64,000 nt of DNA from Sphingobacterium tabacisoli (GTDB lineage: Bacteria; Bacteroidota; Bacteroidia; Sphingobacteriales; Sphingobacteriaceae): the NCBI RefSeq assembly GCF_017908035.1, contig NZ_JAEQMU010000009.1, positions 62,001 to 126,000 on the forward strand, given 5' to 3'. Shown here piece after piece: positions 1-8,986 of the stretch. How positions within the stretch are numbered: position 1 is the first letter of the stretch; each line of letters starts with the position of its first letter. Under the pieces are notes generated by a model that was not told where the DNA came from, did no database searches, and saw only the letters and a list, made by a program, of their open reading frames with translations. Made by a program: the position numbers and the translations under genes.

Positions 1-2935
1 ATCTTTGCTGATAATCGGCATGTCCATAGCTCTGATTTAGAAAATCTGAATTAAAAAATGAAGTGCGCAGAAATTTATGTCCGAGCTGATAGGATATATT
101 CCAGGAGAGTTCCAGCCCCTTATACTGTATGCTATTCCTCCATGACCCAAAGTATACCGGTAAATAAGAGCCGTGATTTTCCAGAGTTTCGAGTTTACCG
201 GTGGTTATTGCAGCGTAATTCTTTGAAATTTCACCATTCAGATAGCCTCTTGCTGTTCCATCTTCAGGGTCCAGTCCAGCCCATTTGTAGGTACGCAGAC
301 TATTGAGCTGCTCTCCTTCTACCGCTGTAGAGCGAGCTCCAACTAAAAGAATAGCCATATCGGTTTCCAAAAATGCTTTGGTCACCATCGTCTTTGAATA
401 AGAAAATACCAGATTACTATTCCATATCCAGTTTTTAAGTGAGAGCGGTTTTCCATTCAAGGACACTTCTACTCCGCGGGTATCCAGATTTGCGGTATTG
501 ATCCGCATGGATGTAAAACCTGTAGTCGGATCGATCTCTCCGCCTGCTATCAGATCTTTAGGCTTTTTCTGATAGTATTCTATCGTACCCCGGAGTACAT
601 TGTTTCTGACAGCAAAATCGAGTCCTAGATTAAGATTACTCACCCGCTCCCATCGCAGCGTCGGATTGGGCGGTGTACTCATCTCTGCATAGCTCTGCCC
701 TGTAATGCTATTGGGCATAGGCGAAATATAGATGATAGGAGAAGCTGCTACTTCAGCATTAACATTACCATTATAGCCGTAGGTGGCTCTAAGCTTCAAT
801 AGCGGGAATAAGTCTTTATCCATAAATGATTCTCCTGACAGTAGCCATGCCCCACCTACAGACCAAAACGGCTGTCCCCTATCGTTTGTCTTTACACCAA
901 ACAGATTGGAAGCGTCCTTGCGTACACTAGAACTGAAGATATAACGATCTTTATACGTATAAGATCCATTAACATAATAGGATACAAAGCGATTCACCAG
1001 CGATTGATAATAATTATTATCCGGGATAAAAGTAGTACCGAAAAGACCATTAAGAAAAGGAACCTCTATCCCATGTGGCATCGGTTGGAATGCACCAGTC
1101 TCAGGGTCGAAACCATCGTATTGTACCGTCCTAAATTCCTTATTCACACTTCGGATATCAAATCCTCCGAACAAGCTGAGGTCATGATCGTCCCATTTTT
1201 TATCATAAGAGACAGTCATTCTGCCCTGATGGATATTGCTATTCCATAGCCTCTCTCCATAATAGTCACCCAAAGGTAAATTCCAGTACACCTGATCTCC
1301 ATTCCAGCTCGCTAGGTCGTTCAATCTACGTCGCTGGCTGTAACTTTTCACTCCGTACCAATCTTCTATAGGATTGTGATTTCGCTGATACCCATAGAGT
1401 CCCGAGATCTTTATCCCAAAAGGAAACTCATATGTAGCGGATAAGTTCGTATGAAGATCACGGTTGTATTGCGTCTGGCTTGTCTGATTAATATCCTCCA
1501 ACGGAATATAGTCCCATCTCATCAACCTACCTCCTGCTACGGTATCGCGGAATGTCTGGCTGAATGGCACGATGTCTACAGCTAAAGGATTTCCCCGATC
1601 ATCTGCAAGCTGCATATAAGGCCAGTTGGAAACTCCTTTCCCAAGTCGCCTATAGGCGACAGGCTGAAAACTATCCTTTTTACGAGACTCCGTATAGGTT
1701 ACCCCTAGATTGATCAGCAAATTCTCTGTTGCTTTGATCTGTGTATTGGACTGCAGATTCCATCGTTTGTAATCGGATGTGATTACTTCTCCTAGATTTT
1801 TATCAAAACCTACCCCTATAGAAGTACTTACTTTTTCTCCACCGGCATTTATACGTACACTATATTGCTGATTGACACCTTCACGGTAGATATACTTCAA
1901 AAAATCATCCCTCATATCGATACTACGTAAATGATCCAACTGCATATTAAGTTCCTCTTCTGTTATCAGGTTCTTCCGCTGTTGGTCCATCAGCTGGATT
2001 ATCGGTTCAGGATTACTATACCAAGACCGTAAATCCCGATCGAACTTACCTTTAGCGAACAAGCTTTGCATGGCATCGATATAGTCTGTGGATCTCATGC
2101 TTGGTAGATAATAGAGATTGGGCTTTGCCTTTACACTGATACTAGTATTCACTGCAATGTTCGTCTTTTCATTAAACTTAGCTCGTTTAGTAGTTATCAC
2201 TATTACCCCATTGCCGGCACGCGCTCCCCATATAGAGGCCGCTGCTGCATCTTTTAAGACGGTTACACTTTCTACATCGTTGGGATTGATGTTGTTAAAG
2301 GTTCCGTAACCATAGTCCCCCAACACATTATCATACGGGACTCCATCAATCACCACTAGAGGCCAAGATTCAGACATTAAAGTACTTTGCCCTCGAATTC
2401 TAACATTAAGCAAGTTTCCACGATTATCGTTGTATATTTTATTAGACAAAATACCCGGCACCACATCCTCCAATCTGGATACAAAATCCGTAGACACCTT
2501 ACGATTGAACAGCGCCGAGTCGATAAACTCAAAGCTCCCCGTAGCTCTTTCCTTGGGTATCTTCTGGTATCCGGTAGATACCACTTCTACCTCTTCAATC
2601 TGTTTTTCATTGGCCTGTAGGGCGATATTTAATGTAGTAGACGTATTCTCATAGGCAACCCGTTGCTCTTTGTATCCGATATGTTTTATTAGTAATACCC
2701 CTGTAGGCTTATCTACGCTGATGGTAAACCTCCCCTCCCTGTCCGTGCGTGTATGCTTCTTATCTACTGTGACCGAAGCCCCTTCGATAGGCTTTCTATC
2801 CTGAAGAGATGATACCACACCTATCAGTACGGATTGAGTTAGGCCTTTGGCCCCCTGCCCGTAGGCAGGAGAAACCAAATAGCCACTAAACAACACACAG
2901 AATATTATTAAAATAGCTGATAGCTTTTGGCTCAT
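1..2935 (-). CDS. SusC/RagA-family TonB-linked outer membrane receptor (3' end beyond left edge)
   Basis: This is the large outer-membrane barrel of a SusC/SusD nutrient importer. The frame is open from the window edge up to an ATG at 2935, about 978 codons, so only a small C-terminal part is missing. From the N-terminus it has a hydrophobic signal segment ending near SPAYGQ, a carboxypeptidase-regulatory-like domain (EGASVTV, then LLIKHIGYKE), a TonB plug (VIDGVPYDN; SIWGARAGNGVIVITTK) and a long barrel. It has no STN domain, unlike the two other SusC proteins here, and no sigma/FecR pair lies beside it, so sigma-dependent signalling is not expected. The frame stays open upstream to an ATG at 3169 (78 more codons), but that stretch runs through palindromic repeats and precedes the signal peptide, so I prefer 2935. 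A SusD partner is expected beyond the left edge. Substrate unknown. Confidence 0.9.
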   Translation of the reverse strand, partial: MSQKLSAILIIFCVLFSGYLVSPAYGQGAKGLTQSVLIGVVSSLQDRKPIEGASVTVDKKHTRTDREGRFTISVDKPTGVLLIKHIGYKEQRVAYENTSTTLNIALQANEKQIEEVEVVSTGYQKIPKERATGSFEFIDSALFNRKVSTDFVSRLEDVVPGILSNKIYNDNRGNLLNVRIRGQSTLMSESWPLVVIDGVPYDNVLGDYGYGTFNNINPNDVESVTVLKDAAAASIWGARAGNGVIVITTKRAKFNEKTNIAVNTSISVKAKPNLYYLPSMRSTDYIDAMQSLFAKGKFDRDLRSWYSNPEPIIQLMDQQRKNLITEEELNMQLDHLRSIDMRDDFLKYIYREGVNQQYSVRINAGGEKVSTSIGVGFDKNLGEVITSDYKRWNLQSNTQIKATENLLINLGVTYTESRKKDSFQPVAYRRLGKGVSNWPYMQLADDRGNPLAVDIVPFSQTFRDTVAGGRLMRWDYIPLEDINQTSQTQYNRDLHTNLSATYEFPFGIKISGLYGYQRNHNPIEDWYGVKSYSQRRRLNDLASWNGDQVYWNLPLGDYYGERLWNSNIHQGRMTVSYDKKWDDHDLSLFGGFDIRSVNKEFRTVQYDGFDPETGAFQPMPHGIEVPFLNGLFGTTFIPDNNYYQSLVNRFVSYYVNGSYTYKDRYIFSSSVRKDASNLFGVKTNDRGQPFWSVGGAWLLSGESFMDKDLFPLLKLRATYGYNGNVNAEVAASPIIYISPMPNSITGQSYAEMSTPPNPTLRWERVSNLNLGLDFAVRNNVLRGTIEYYQKKPKDLIAGGEIDPTTGFTSMRINTANLDTRGVEVSLNGKPLSLKNWIWNSNLVFSYSKTMVTKAFLETDMAILLVGARSTAVEGEQLNSLRTYKWAGLDPEDGTARGYLNGEISKNYAAITTGKLETLENHGSYLPVYFGSWRNSIQYKGLELSWNISYQLGHKFLRTSFFNSDFLNQSYGHADYQQR

Positions 2936-3063
2936 AGCTAATGGCAATCTCCATCCACGCACTACGTCACCTCGACCGAAGTGGAGAGGTCTACAATTTG
3001 GCAATGGAAACTTTGTATTTTGTTCTTTTGGGCGACCAGAACGGTCTTGATAACGGGGACCTG

Positions 3064-3082
3064 TCCCGATTTTATATCGGGA
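3064..3082. repeat. short palindrome, TCCCGAT family
   Basis: A 7-bp inverted repeat (TCCCGAT / ATCGGGA) with a 5-base centre. A second palindrome of the same core lies at 3225-3242. They sit immediately upstream of the SusC signal peptide. They may be copies of a dispersed extragenic palindrome; a genome-wide count would decide. Confidence 0.6.
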
Positions 3083-3169
3083 TAACATGTTAACTCCTTC
3101 ATCCGCCAGTAGTCGGACACAGCCTTCCCCGAAGGGCAGTTCTCTCCCACCCCTTAAAAAATTGTTCAT

Positions 3170-3847
3170 TTTTCGGTTATTTTTGATGTGACCTAATAGC
3201 TATGTGACCGTCACCCTTCTCCTATCCCGATTCTAATCGGGAAGCGAATCCACTAACTAGCGGATAAGTCGAACGGGTCTACAATCATGCAACCATAAGG
3301 CAGGCCACACGGTTAATAAATAAAATTGATTGATTCAATATCGGGCGAGCTCTCTTTTAAGTCTTTAATTGGTATAATTATCGGGTTTTATAATTGGAGC
3401 GCAAAACCGATTAGATTGGTCTCCCAGAGACCAAATCCACCCCCAAGCTACTCGGGTGCGGAGATTAATTTTTTTTCGAATTGTTTTTTCATAACTCACT
3501 TTATATTCAGTGAGTCTCTCTAGATGAGCAAAAAACGTGGAGTGCTATCTAGCTTTATCCCCCGGGTCTCACGCCTTCGAAGTCCGCATCAAACGATAGC
3601 ATCCACGCCTTTATATTGCGAATATAGCAAACAAAGGTCAATGGATGTAATCTACCGCTCTCGACTTCTATAAATTGTGAGACTTGGGAAACGAGACTCG
3701 TAAACTACAATTACTAACGACTTACAAAGTAACTTATAAACCCATAAATCATTATTAGTTCAAATATACAAAATAAATAATAATAAATAATAAAAAAGTA
3801 GAACTTTAGTTATACAACTAAATCCAATTATAAGCTTTAATTTATAA
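3170..3847. other. 678-bp gene-free region with three neighbouring hairpins
   Basis: No credible coding frame is seen. Three inverted repeats lie within 200 bp: TTGGTCTC/GAGACCAA at 3416-3434 (perfect, 3-base loop), ACTCACT/AGTGAGT at 3494-3515 (perfect, 8-base loop), and a 13-bp stem with one bulge pairing 3536-3549 with 3595-3607. A run of eight T lies near 3470. The spacing suggests a structured RNA or the remnant of a mobile element, but I recognise no known family. From about 3700 the DNA becomes very AT-rich and probably carries the promoter of the regulator at 3848. Confidence 0.4.
3225..3242. repeat. short palindrome, TCCCGAT family, second copy
   Basis: An 8-bp inverted repeat (TCCCGATT / AATCGGGA) around a 2-base centre, sharing its core with 3064-3082. 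No T-run follows on either strand, so it does not look like an intrinsic terminator. Confidence 0.6.
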
Positions 3848-4477
3848 ATGGAAAGTCGTTATGAAAAATCTTTAGAAAAAGACATCAAAAAACTCCAAAA
3901 AAGGCTAGGAGAACTATTGAAACAAGAAAGGGAAAAGTCCATTCACGGAGAAATAAAATCCTACACAGCATTAGTAGACATCGACAAAAGTACAATTTAT
4001 GCAGGTGAACGCGGTGAGTCCAACTTTACAGTCTCAAGGCTTTACACATTGCTTAGAGGCAACGGACAAACTCACGAAGAAATTATTCAAGCCTTCACAT
4101 TCTTAATAACTGGCCTACATAAATATAGCGAGTTTTCATTATCTCCTGAAACCGAACAACAACTCAGACTACAAGTAAAAACCAAGTTAGGAACAGAAGT
4201 AGCTAAGTCCTTAAAATCTGACCACATTAACAGAATATACCTGATGTTGGCCTATTGTGATGACAAAAAAATAAGAAAAACTGATCTAAAGAAGTTTTTT
4301 GACCTCGATAGCTATACGAAACATTTTAACTTCTGCCTCAAAATAGCCGATGACATGGGCTGGATAAATATGACCAACCCAGAAAAACCCAATGCCAAAG
4401 ACCAAAGCTACTACACAACCAAAGCTGGTAAGGAAATACTTCGTCTGAAACAAGAGGAAGGTAGCGAAACAACATAA
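3848..4477 (+). CDS. putative HTH (XRE-like) transcriptional regulator
   Basis: A 209-residue cytoplasmic protein with no signal peptide. Residues about 15-75 look like a helix-turn-helix of the XRE type, with LGELLKQER in the first helix and later DKSTIYAGERG followed by SRLYTLLRG. The C-terminal part (about 130-205) has a second helix-rich segment ending YYTTKAGKEI, reminiscent of a winged helix. It is flanked by long AT-rich intergenic DNA, is more AT-rich than its neighbours, and has no obvious operon partner, which would fit an acquired gene. It may control the secreted-protein cassette downstream or the SusC gene upstream; neither is shown by the sequence. No precise family recognised. 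Confidence 0.6.
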   Translation: MESRYEKSLEKDIKKLQKRLGELLKQEREKSIHGEIKSYTALVDIDKSTIYAGERGESNFTVSRLYTLLRGNGQTHEEIIQAFTFLITGLHKYSEFSLSPETEQQLRLQVKTKLGTEVAKSLKSDHINRIYLMLAYCDDKKIRKTDLKKFFDLDSYTKHFNFCLKIADDMGWINMTNPEKPNAKDQSYYTTKAGKEILRLKQEEGSETT

Positions 4478-4716
4478 TAATAGCTATTCCCAAAAGAAAA
4501 CAAAAAGGGGGTAAAATGAATAAGGGTTATAATATATATCTACAAATTCATAGACAGCTCCCTAATTTCAATCTTAAAACATACCAAAAACACAAAAAAA
4601 GCGCTCAACACAGCATTTGTCCCCCTATTGTCCACCCCTAAAACTTCAAAGTAGGCACCCCCATACCTTATCTTTACCGAGTTAGATATTTTTCAAAGTA
4701 AAGTATTCCCTATTCA

Positions 4717-5985
4717 ATGAAGCCGATAGCAGCCTTGTTCTTACTTCTTCTTTCTGTTGGATACGCATTCTGTCAGGACAACAAAGGAAGTGTTATCCTC
4801 GACAACTCCGTAGTGCGTGTAGAGCAAGATGTCACAAGATCGCTATTCGGCGAAACTATTTATTTTGGTCCTGAAGCGGAATGGAGTATTAATGGTACAC
4901 TCGAAATATGGTGCCAACGTATCTGGATAGCACCTGGAGCAAAGATCTACGGAAACGGCCGTATCCTAATTTACAATCCTGCGGAAAGCCCATTTTATGA
5001 TGGCCTTAAGAAGAAACCGACGGTAATCGATGGTAACAATGGCAATTTTATTAAACTACTCGTAGAGCATCATAATAGTGTCGGTATAATACTGCAAGAC
5101 ATCGATGATCCAGGGTATAGCTCCACAGGTGTATCCGGATCGGATGGAGCAGCACTAAATATAGGAGGCGAATTAAAACTTGCGCAAGATGGGGCTGATA
5201 TACAGCTCAACGGCTATAACCTATCGTTTGATAAAGAGGCATCCATAACGCAATATGGCAATCGCCGCAAACTGATCATGCGAAATGATTATGGACATGT
5301 TTCCAAAATACTGGCCTCTGGTTCACATTTTATGTTTCCGATAGCGACGGCATCGCTCCACTATGCCCCCGTCACTATATCTGGGAGCGACAAGGATGCG
5401 ACAATCTACGCTCGGAGCAGCGATTATGCAAGCAGTATAGTACGACTTAAGCATCCGCAATCGGGTATTGCTATAAACTGGCAGGTCTACGCTTCGCAAC
5501 CATTAACTGCAATGCTGACGCTCACACATCCGGTGACAGCGAATAAGGAAAAGTATAGGGACGAGCAAGCCGCGATCTACCAGTTTACGGAGATGGAAGA
5601 AATGGATCTCCTTCCCACCAAGCGAGTTTCGGAAGGAACACATCAATCCGGTGCTGTTCAATTAGCTACAGAACCATCAGATTATAGATCATGGTTTACC
5701 AAGTCAATCGCTTTATCCAATGAGCTGTTTATACCTAATGTTTTTACTCCAAATGGAGACGGCGTGAATGATCGATTTGTAATACAGCAGATGGAAGCTT
5801 TCGACATAGTCAGTCTTTCTGTTTTTAACCGCTGGGGCGACAATGTTTACCATAAGCGCGTGTATGACAATAGCTGGGATGGCTCGGGGTTGAATCCAGG
5901 GACGTATTATTATGTTATCGAAGCAAAAGAAGGGAATAATAGCTCTATATATAAAGGGTGGGTTTTATTAATAAAAGAAAATTAA
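4717..5985 (+). CDS. secreted protein with type IX secretion C-terminal domain (type B)
   Basis: A 422-residue exported protein. Residues 1-20 form a signal peptide ending at AFCQ. The last 85 or so residues are a type B (CHU_C-like) sorting domain: LFIPNVFTPNGDGVNDRF, then FNRWGDNVY, a WDGSG turn and PGTYYYVIEAK. Family knowledge: this domain directs proteins through the type IX secretion system, which moves cargo across the outer membrane in Bacteroidota. The middle region is beta-rich with no enzyme motif I recognise; surface or matrix roles are possible. The stop is 4 bases from the start of the collagen-like gene, so the two are very probably cotranscribed. Confidence 0.75.
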   Translation: MKPIAALFLLLLSVGYAFCQDNKGSVILDNSVVRVEQDVTRSLFGETIYFGPEAEWSINGTLEIWCQRIWIAPGAKIYGNGRILIYNPAESPFYDGLKKKPTVIDGNNGNFIKLLVEHHNSVGIILQDIDDPGYSSTGVSGSDGAALNIGGELKLAQDGADIQLNGYNLSFDKEASITQYGNRRKLIMRNDYGHVSKILASGSHFMFPIATASLHYAPVTISGSDKDATIYARSSDYASSIVRLKHPQSGIAINWQVYASQPLTAMLTLTHPVTANKEKYRDEQAAIYQFTEMEEMDLLPTKRVSEGTHQSGAVQLATEPSDYRSWFTKSIALSNELFIPNVFTPNGDGVNDRFVIQQMEAFDIVSLSVFNRWGDNVYHKRVYDNSWDGSGLNPGTYYYVIEAKEGNNSSIYKGWVLLIKEN

Positions 5986-5989
5986 CGGT

Positions 5990-8356
5990 ATGCAGAAAAT
6001 ATATAGTCTATTCATCATAAGCTTCTTTATTATCGGAGGCGTAAAGGGACAATCAAAAATTTCGGACAGTAGCGGAGATAGGTCACTGCCCAGCAAAAAC
6101 GCGATCTTGGAATTGAACAGTAAAACACGTGGCCTCCTACATGCCCGTGTCGAACTAAGAGAAACAAAAGATCCCTATCCACTAGCCGCCCACGAAGCTG
6201 GTATTATGGTTTTTAACACCAAGGCTGTTGCCGATGTTCAAGTTGGTATTTATTATAATGATGGAACAAAGTGGGTAGCTAACCTTTCGGCTTACGATAG
6301 TTGGCTGTCGGCGGGAAATACGGGGTCGGTCGCAGATTTTGTAGCTTCATTGAAAGGAGCAAAGGGTGATAAAGGAGATGCTGGTGCTGATGGTGATACC
6401 GGTATACAAGGACCAGCAGGACCTATAGGGCCACAAGGTCTAAAAGGAGAAACCGGTTCCAAGGGAGATGCTGGGGCCGATGGTGCTGCCGGTATACAAG
6501 GACCAGCAGGACCTATAGGGCCACAAGGCGTAAAAGGGGATATTGGCCCCAAAGGAGATACGGGTGCAGACGGTGCAACTGGTACTCAAGGACCAGCGGG
6601 ACCTATAGGACCACAAGGCTTAAAAGGTGACACAGGCCCTAAAGGAGATACGGGGGCAGACGGCGCAACGGGTACTCAAGGGCCAGCGGGACCTATAGGA
6701 CCACAAGGCTTAAAAGGTGACACAGGCCCTAAAGGAGATACGGGGGCAGACGGCGCAACGGGTACTCAAGGGCCAGCGGGACCTACAGGACCACAAGGCT
6801 TAAAAGGTGACACAGGCGATATGGGGCCGGCTGGTTCAGATGCTTCGATCAACAATGTAGCCGCAGGAGGCGATCTAGCAGGTCAATACCCTGCTCCACA
6901 AGTAGCCGCACTACGCGGAAAAGCAATCAGCACGACAGCTCCGGTGACCAACGATATTTTAAAATTTGACGGGACACAGTGGGCACCATCCACACTAAGC
7001 GCTTTATCGGGACTAGTACTCCCCTATGCTGCTAATGAAAATAATACCTCCCCCCTATTTGCTATTAACAATAGCGGGGATGGAGCCGCAATTTCAGGTA
7101 CATTAAACAGTACAAGCTCGAGCATCGCAGCGGTACAGGGTGTAATAGACAATACAACACCAGGCGGGTTTTCTACCGCTGTAAAAGGCATCAATAACGG
7201 TACGGGGGGATTAGGAATAGGCGTCTGGGGTTCCCATGCCGGATCGGCCTGGGGAGTATATTGTAGTGCTCCCAATGGGCTAGGCGTATATGGAAATGCT
7301 ACAGCCAACGGCACAGGAGTATATGCCAATAGTAATACAGGCACAGGTCTTATAGCAGCTAGTACTAATGGCGTGCCGGCAAGTATCTCCATATTTAACA
7401 ATTCAAACAACAACAACGTATTGAAGGCAAGCTCCGTTGGCAACGGAACTGTTATAGATGTCTCGACAACAGGTAACGGCAAAGGGGTGTTTGCGGATAC
7501 GAAGTCTGGCTTTGCTATCCACGGGGTAACAGCAGCACAAAACTCTGCAGGTATCGTAGGAAATAACAATGGCGGTGGTGAGGCCATAGTAGGAATTACG
7601 ACAAGTGATATAGCTGGAGCCGTGGTAGGACGTAACAACGGAGGTGGCTATGGCGTACGGGGCTTTGTAGCCACGAATACGAGCGGGAACAGCATAGGCG
7701 TATATGGGGATGTAGGGACAAGCGGCAGCACGGGCCGTGCCGGACGCTTTGAGAATTATAATGCTAACAATCCAGCGAATACGCTGGAAGTAGAAACAAA
7801 CGGCACCGGCAATGCACTCCTGATAAACCATACGGGAGCATCTGGAAATTTGGCTGTATTTCAAAATGACGAAACCAATGTCGTACGGATCACGAAGACC
7901 GGTCAGGGTATCTTCAATGGTGGCACACAAAACTCTGGAGCAGACATCGCAGAGGCCTTTGATGTGATCGGCGCGCGAAATACTTACGAACCTGGAGATG
8001 TACTCGTGATATCGATAGATGAGGATCGTAAGGTAGAAAAATCATCCGATGCCTATTCGACATTGGTAATAGGTGTATATGCGACCAAACCTGGGGTATT
8101 GCTGACCGAAGAAGATATGGATACGGATCTCTCAGACAAGGTACCTATGGGAGTAGTGGGCGTAATCCCAACCAAAGTCTGTAACGAAGGCGGCCCTATT
8201 CAAAGGGGAGATCTATTGGTTACCTCTTCTGTGCCTGGCGTAGCCATGAAAGCGGACCCGAACAAAGTAAAAGTAGGTCAGGTAATCGGTAAAGCCTTAC
8301 AGCCATTTGCTGGAACTGGTATAGATAAAATAAAGGTATTCGTTAACGTAAAGTAA
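5990..8356 (+). CDS. secreted collagen-like repeat protein
   Basis: A 788-residue exported protein. The N-terminus is a signal peptide ending at VKGQ; residues about 22-105 are the head often seen on Bacteroidota surface repeat proteins (AILELNSKTRGLLHARVEL, IYYNDGTKW). Residues about 122-280 are uninterrupted Gly-X-Y triplets, the collagen triple-helix signature, in 30-residue units. A Gly/Asn/Thr-rich region (about 330-620) resembles phage tail-fibre beta-structure, and the C-terminal 150 residues (GADIAEAFDVIG onward) resemble a tail-fibre-type terminal domain. It probably forms a trimeric surface fibre. It lies between the type IX cargo gene (4-base gap) and the small secreted gene (7-base gap). 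It has no type IX domain of its own, so its surface route is unclear. Confidence 0.8.
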   Translation: MQKIYSLFIISFFIIGGVKGQSKISDSSGDRSLPSKNAILELNSKTRGLLHARVELRETKDPYPLAAHEAGIMVFNTKAVADVQVGIYYNDGTKWVANLSAYDSWLSAGNTGSVADFVASLKGAKGDKGDAGADGDTGIQGPAGPIGPQGLKGETGSKGDAGADGAAGIQGPAGPIGPQGVKGDIGPKGDTGADGATGTQGPAGPIGPQGLKGDTGPKGDTGADGATGTQGPAGPIGPQGLKGDTGPKGDTGADGATGTQGPAGPTGPQGLKGDTGDMGPAGSDASINNVAAGGDLAGQYPAPQVAALRGKAISTTAPVTNDILKFDGTQWAPSTLSALSGLVLPYAANENNTSPLFAINNSGDGAAISGTLNSTSSSIAAVQGVIDNTTPGGFSTAVKGINNGTGGLGIGVWGSHAGSAWGVYCSAPNGLGVYGNATANGTGVYANSNTGTGLIAASTNGVPASISIFNNSNNNNVLKASSVGNGTVIDVSTTGNGKGVFADTKSGFAIHGVTAAQNSAGIVGNNNGGGEAIVGITTSDIAGAVVGRNNGGGYGVRGFVATNTSGNSIGVYGDVGTSGSTGRAGRFENYNANNPANTLEVETNGTGNALLINHTGASGNLAVFQNDETNVVRITKTGQGIFNGGTQNSGADIAEAFDVIGARNTYEPGDVLVISIDEDRKVEKSSDAYSTLVIGVYATKPGVLLTEEDMDTDLSDKVPMGVVGVIPTKVCNEGGPIQRGDLLVTSSVPGVAMKADPNKVKVGQVIGKALQPFAGTGIDKIKVFVNVK
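6617..6796 (+). repeat. 90-bp tandem repeat, two nearly identical copies
   Basis: Copies at 6617-6706 and 6707-6796 encode the 30-residue collagen unit beginning GLKGDTGPKGDTG. They differ by one base (ATA to ACA, Ile to Thr). More diverged units precede them from about 6355, and a partial unit follows at 6797. The near-identity indicates a recent duplication; copy number may vary between strains. Confidence 0.9.
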
Positions 8357-8363
8357 AAACATT

Positions 8364-8765
8364 ATGTATAGTAAATTATTGGTTATAAGCTTCATATTAT
8401 GTGCACACAGTCTATTTGCACAGTCGCACGGAGAGAATAAGAAATTACAACAGGCCATAAACATGCCGAGTGACATGCAAAGCCTCAAGCCTCAAAGCAC
8501 GGTCACTAAACGTACAGCGCCCCTATTGTCAACAACGGAAGATATACGTGGTCAAATAAAAACCCCACAGGAACTGTTTAATTGGATGTTTTCGATGTCG
8601 CCAATAGTGACTGTCTCTAATAGCCCTGTAGCCCTCCACTCCACTTCGGTTTCGGATACACACCTGCTCCCTACTGATATAAAGCTAGCTTCGGATCAAC
8701 CCATAGAAGAGCGAAAAATAGAAAAGCCTAAAGATATAAGCAAGATGAGCAATCAAGGGCAATAA
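8364..8765 (+). CDS. small secreted protein, apparently truncated by a frameshift
   Basis: A 133-residue exported protein with a signal peptide ending at LFAQ. I recognise no domain. It follows the collagen-like gene by 7 bases and belongs to the same cassette. The frame closes at 8765, but another frame (8732-8920) is open across this stop and reads as protein-like sequence, so the original product was probably about 185 residues. Either the gene is broken or the assembly has an indel between about 8732 and 8762. Confidence 0.6.
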   Translation: MYSKLLVISFILCAHSLFAQSHGENKKLQQAINMPSDMQSLKPQSTVTKRTAPLLSTTEDIRGQIKTPQELFNWMFSMSPIVTVSNSPVALHSTSVSDTHLLPTDIKLASDQPIEERKIEKPKDISKMSNQGQ

Positions 8766-8920
8766 AATTAGCGCTTAGTGTCGCTAAAACGCAAACCTTA
8801 CAGTCGAAGGAGGTCAAAATATGGATGACAGGTCTCTTGTCTTATAATAATTTTGATAACCTGAATTATTATGAAGCCTTCCCATCGGATGACTATAATG
8901 ATATCCCCTCCCGATTATAA
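8732..8920 (+). pseudogene. out-of-frame continuation of the small secreted protein
   Basis: Sixty-two codons without a stop, in a different frame from 8364-8765 and overlapping its end. The translation runs through AIKLALSVAKTQTLQ, IWMTGLLSYNNFDN and ends at NDIPSRL, with ordinary composition. No credible start lies at its 5' end, so it is best explained as the displaced C-terminus of the upstream gene. Programmed frameshifting is possible but no obvious slippery heptamer was seen. Confidence 0.5.
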
Positions 8921-8924
8921 AAAA

Positions 8925-8960
8925 AATAGCCGTTTGGAAACGACGATCCAAACGGCTATT
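8925..8960 (-). terminator. intrinsic terminator of the first SusCD operon
   Basis: A 14-bp perfect stem (8925-8938 with 8947-8960, 8-base loop). Read on the minus strand it is followed by a run of T, placing it just after the TlpA gene that ends at 8987. Confidence 0.85.
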
Positions 8961-8986
8961 CCATATCACCTCTATATGGAGGATTA

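Noticed and set aside
2962..3150. A 62-codon minus-strand frame upstream of SusC
   Set aside because: Composed of the same palindromic DNA as the SusC leader and lacks family features.
6292..7930. Open frames on the minus strand inside the collagen-like gene
   Set aside because: They mirror the Gly/Pro-rich repeat codons of the plus-strand gene and show no domain or signal of their own.
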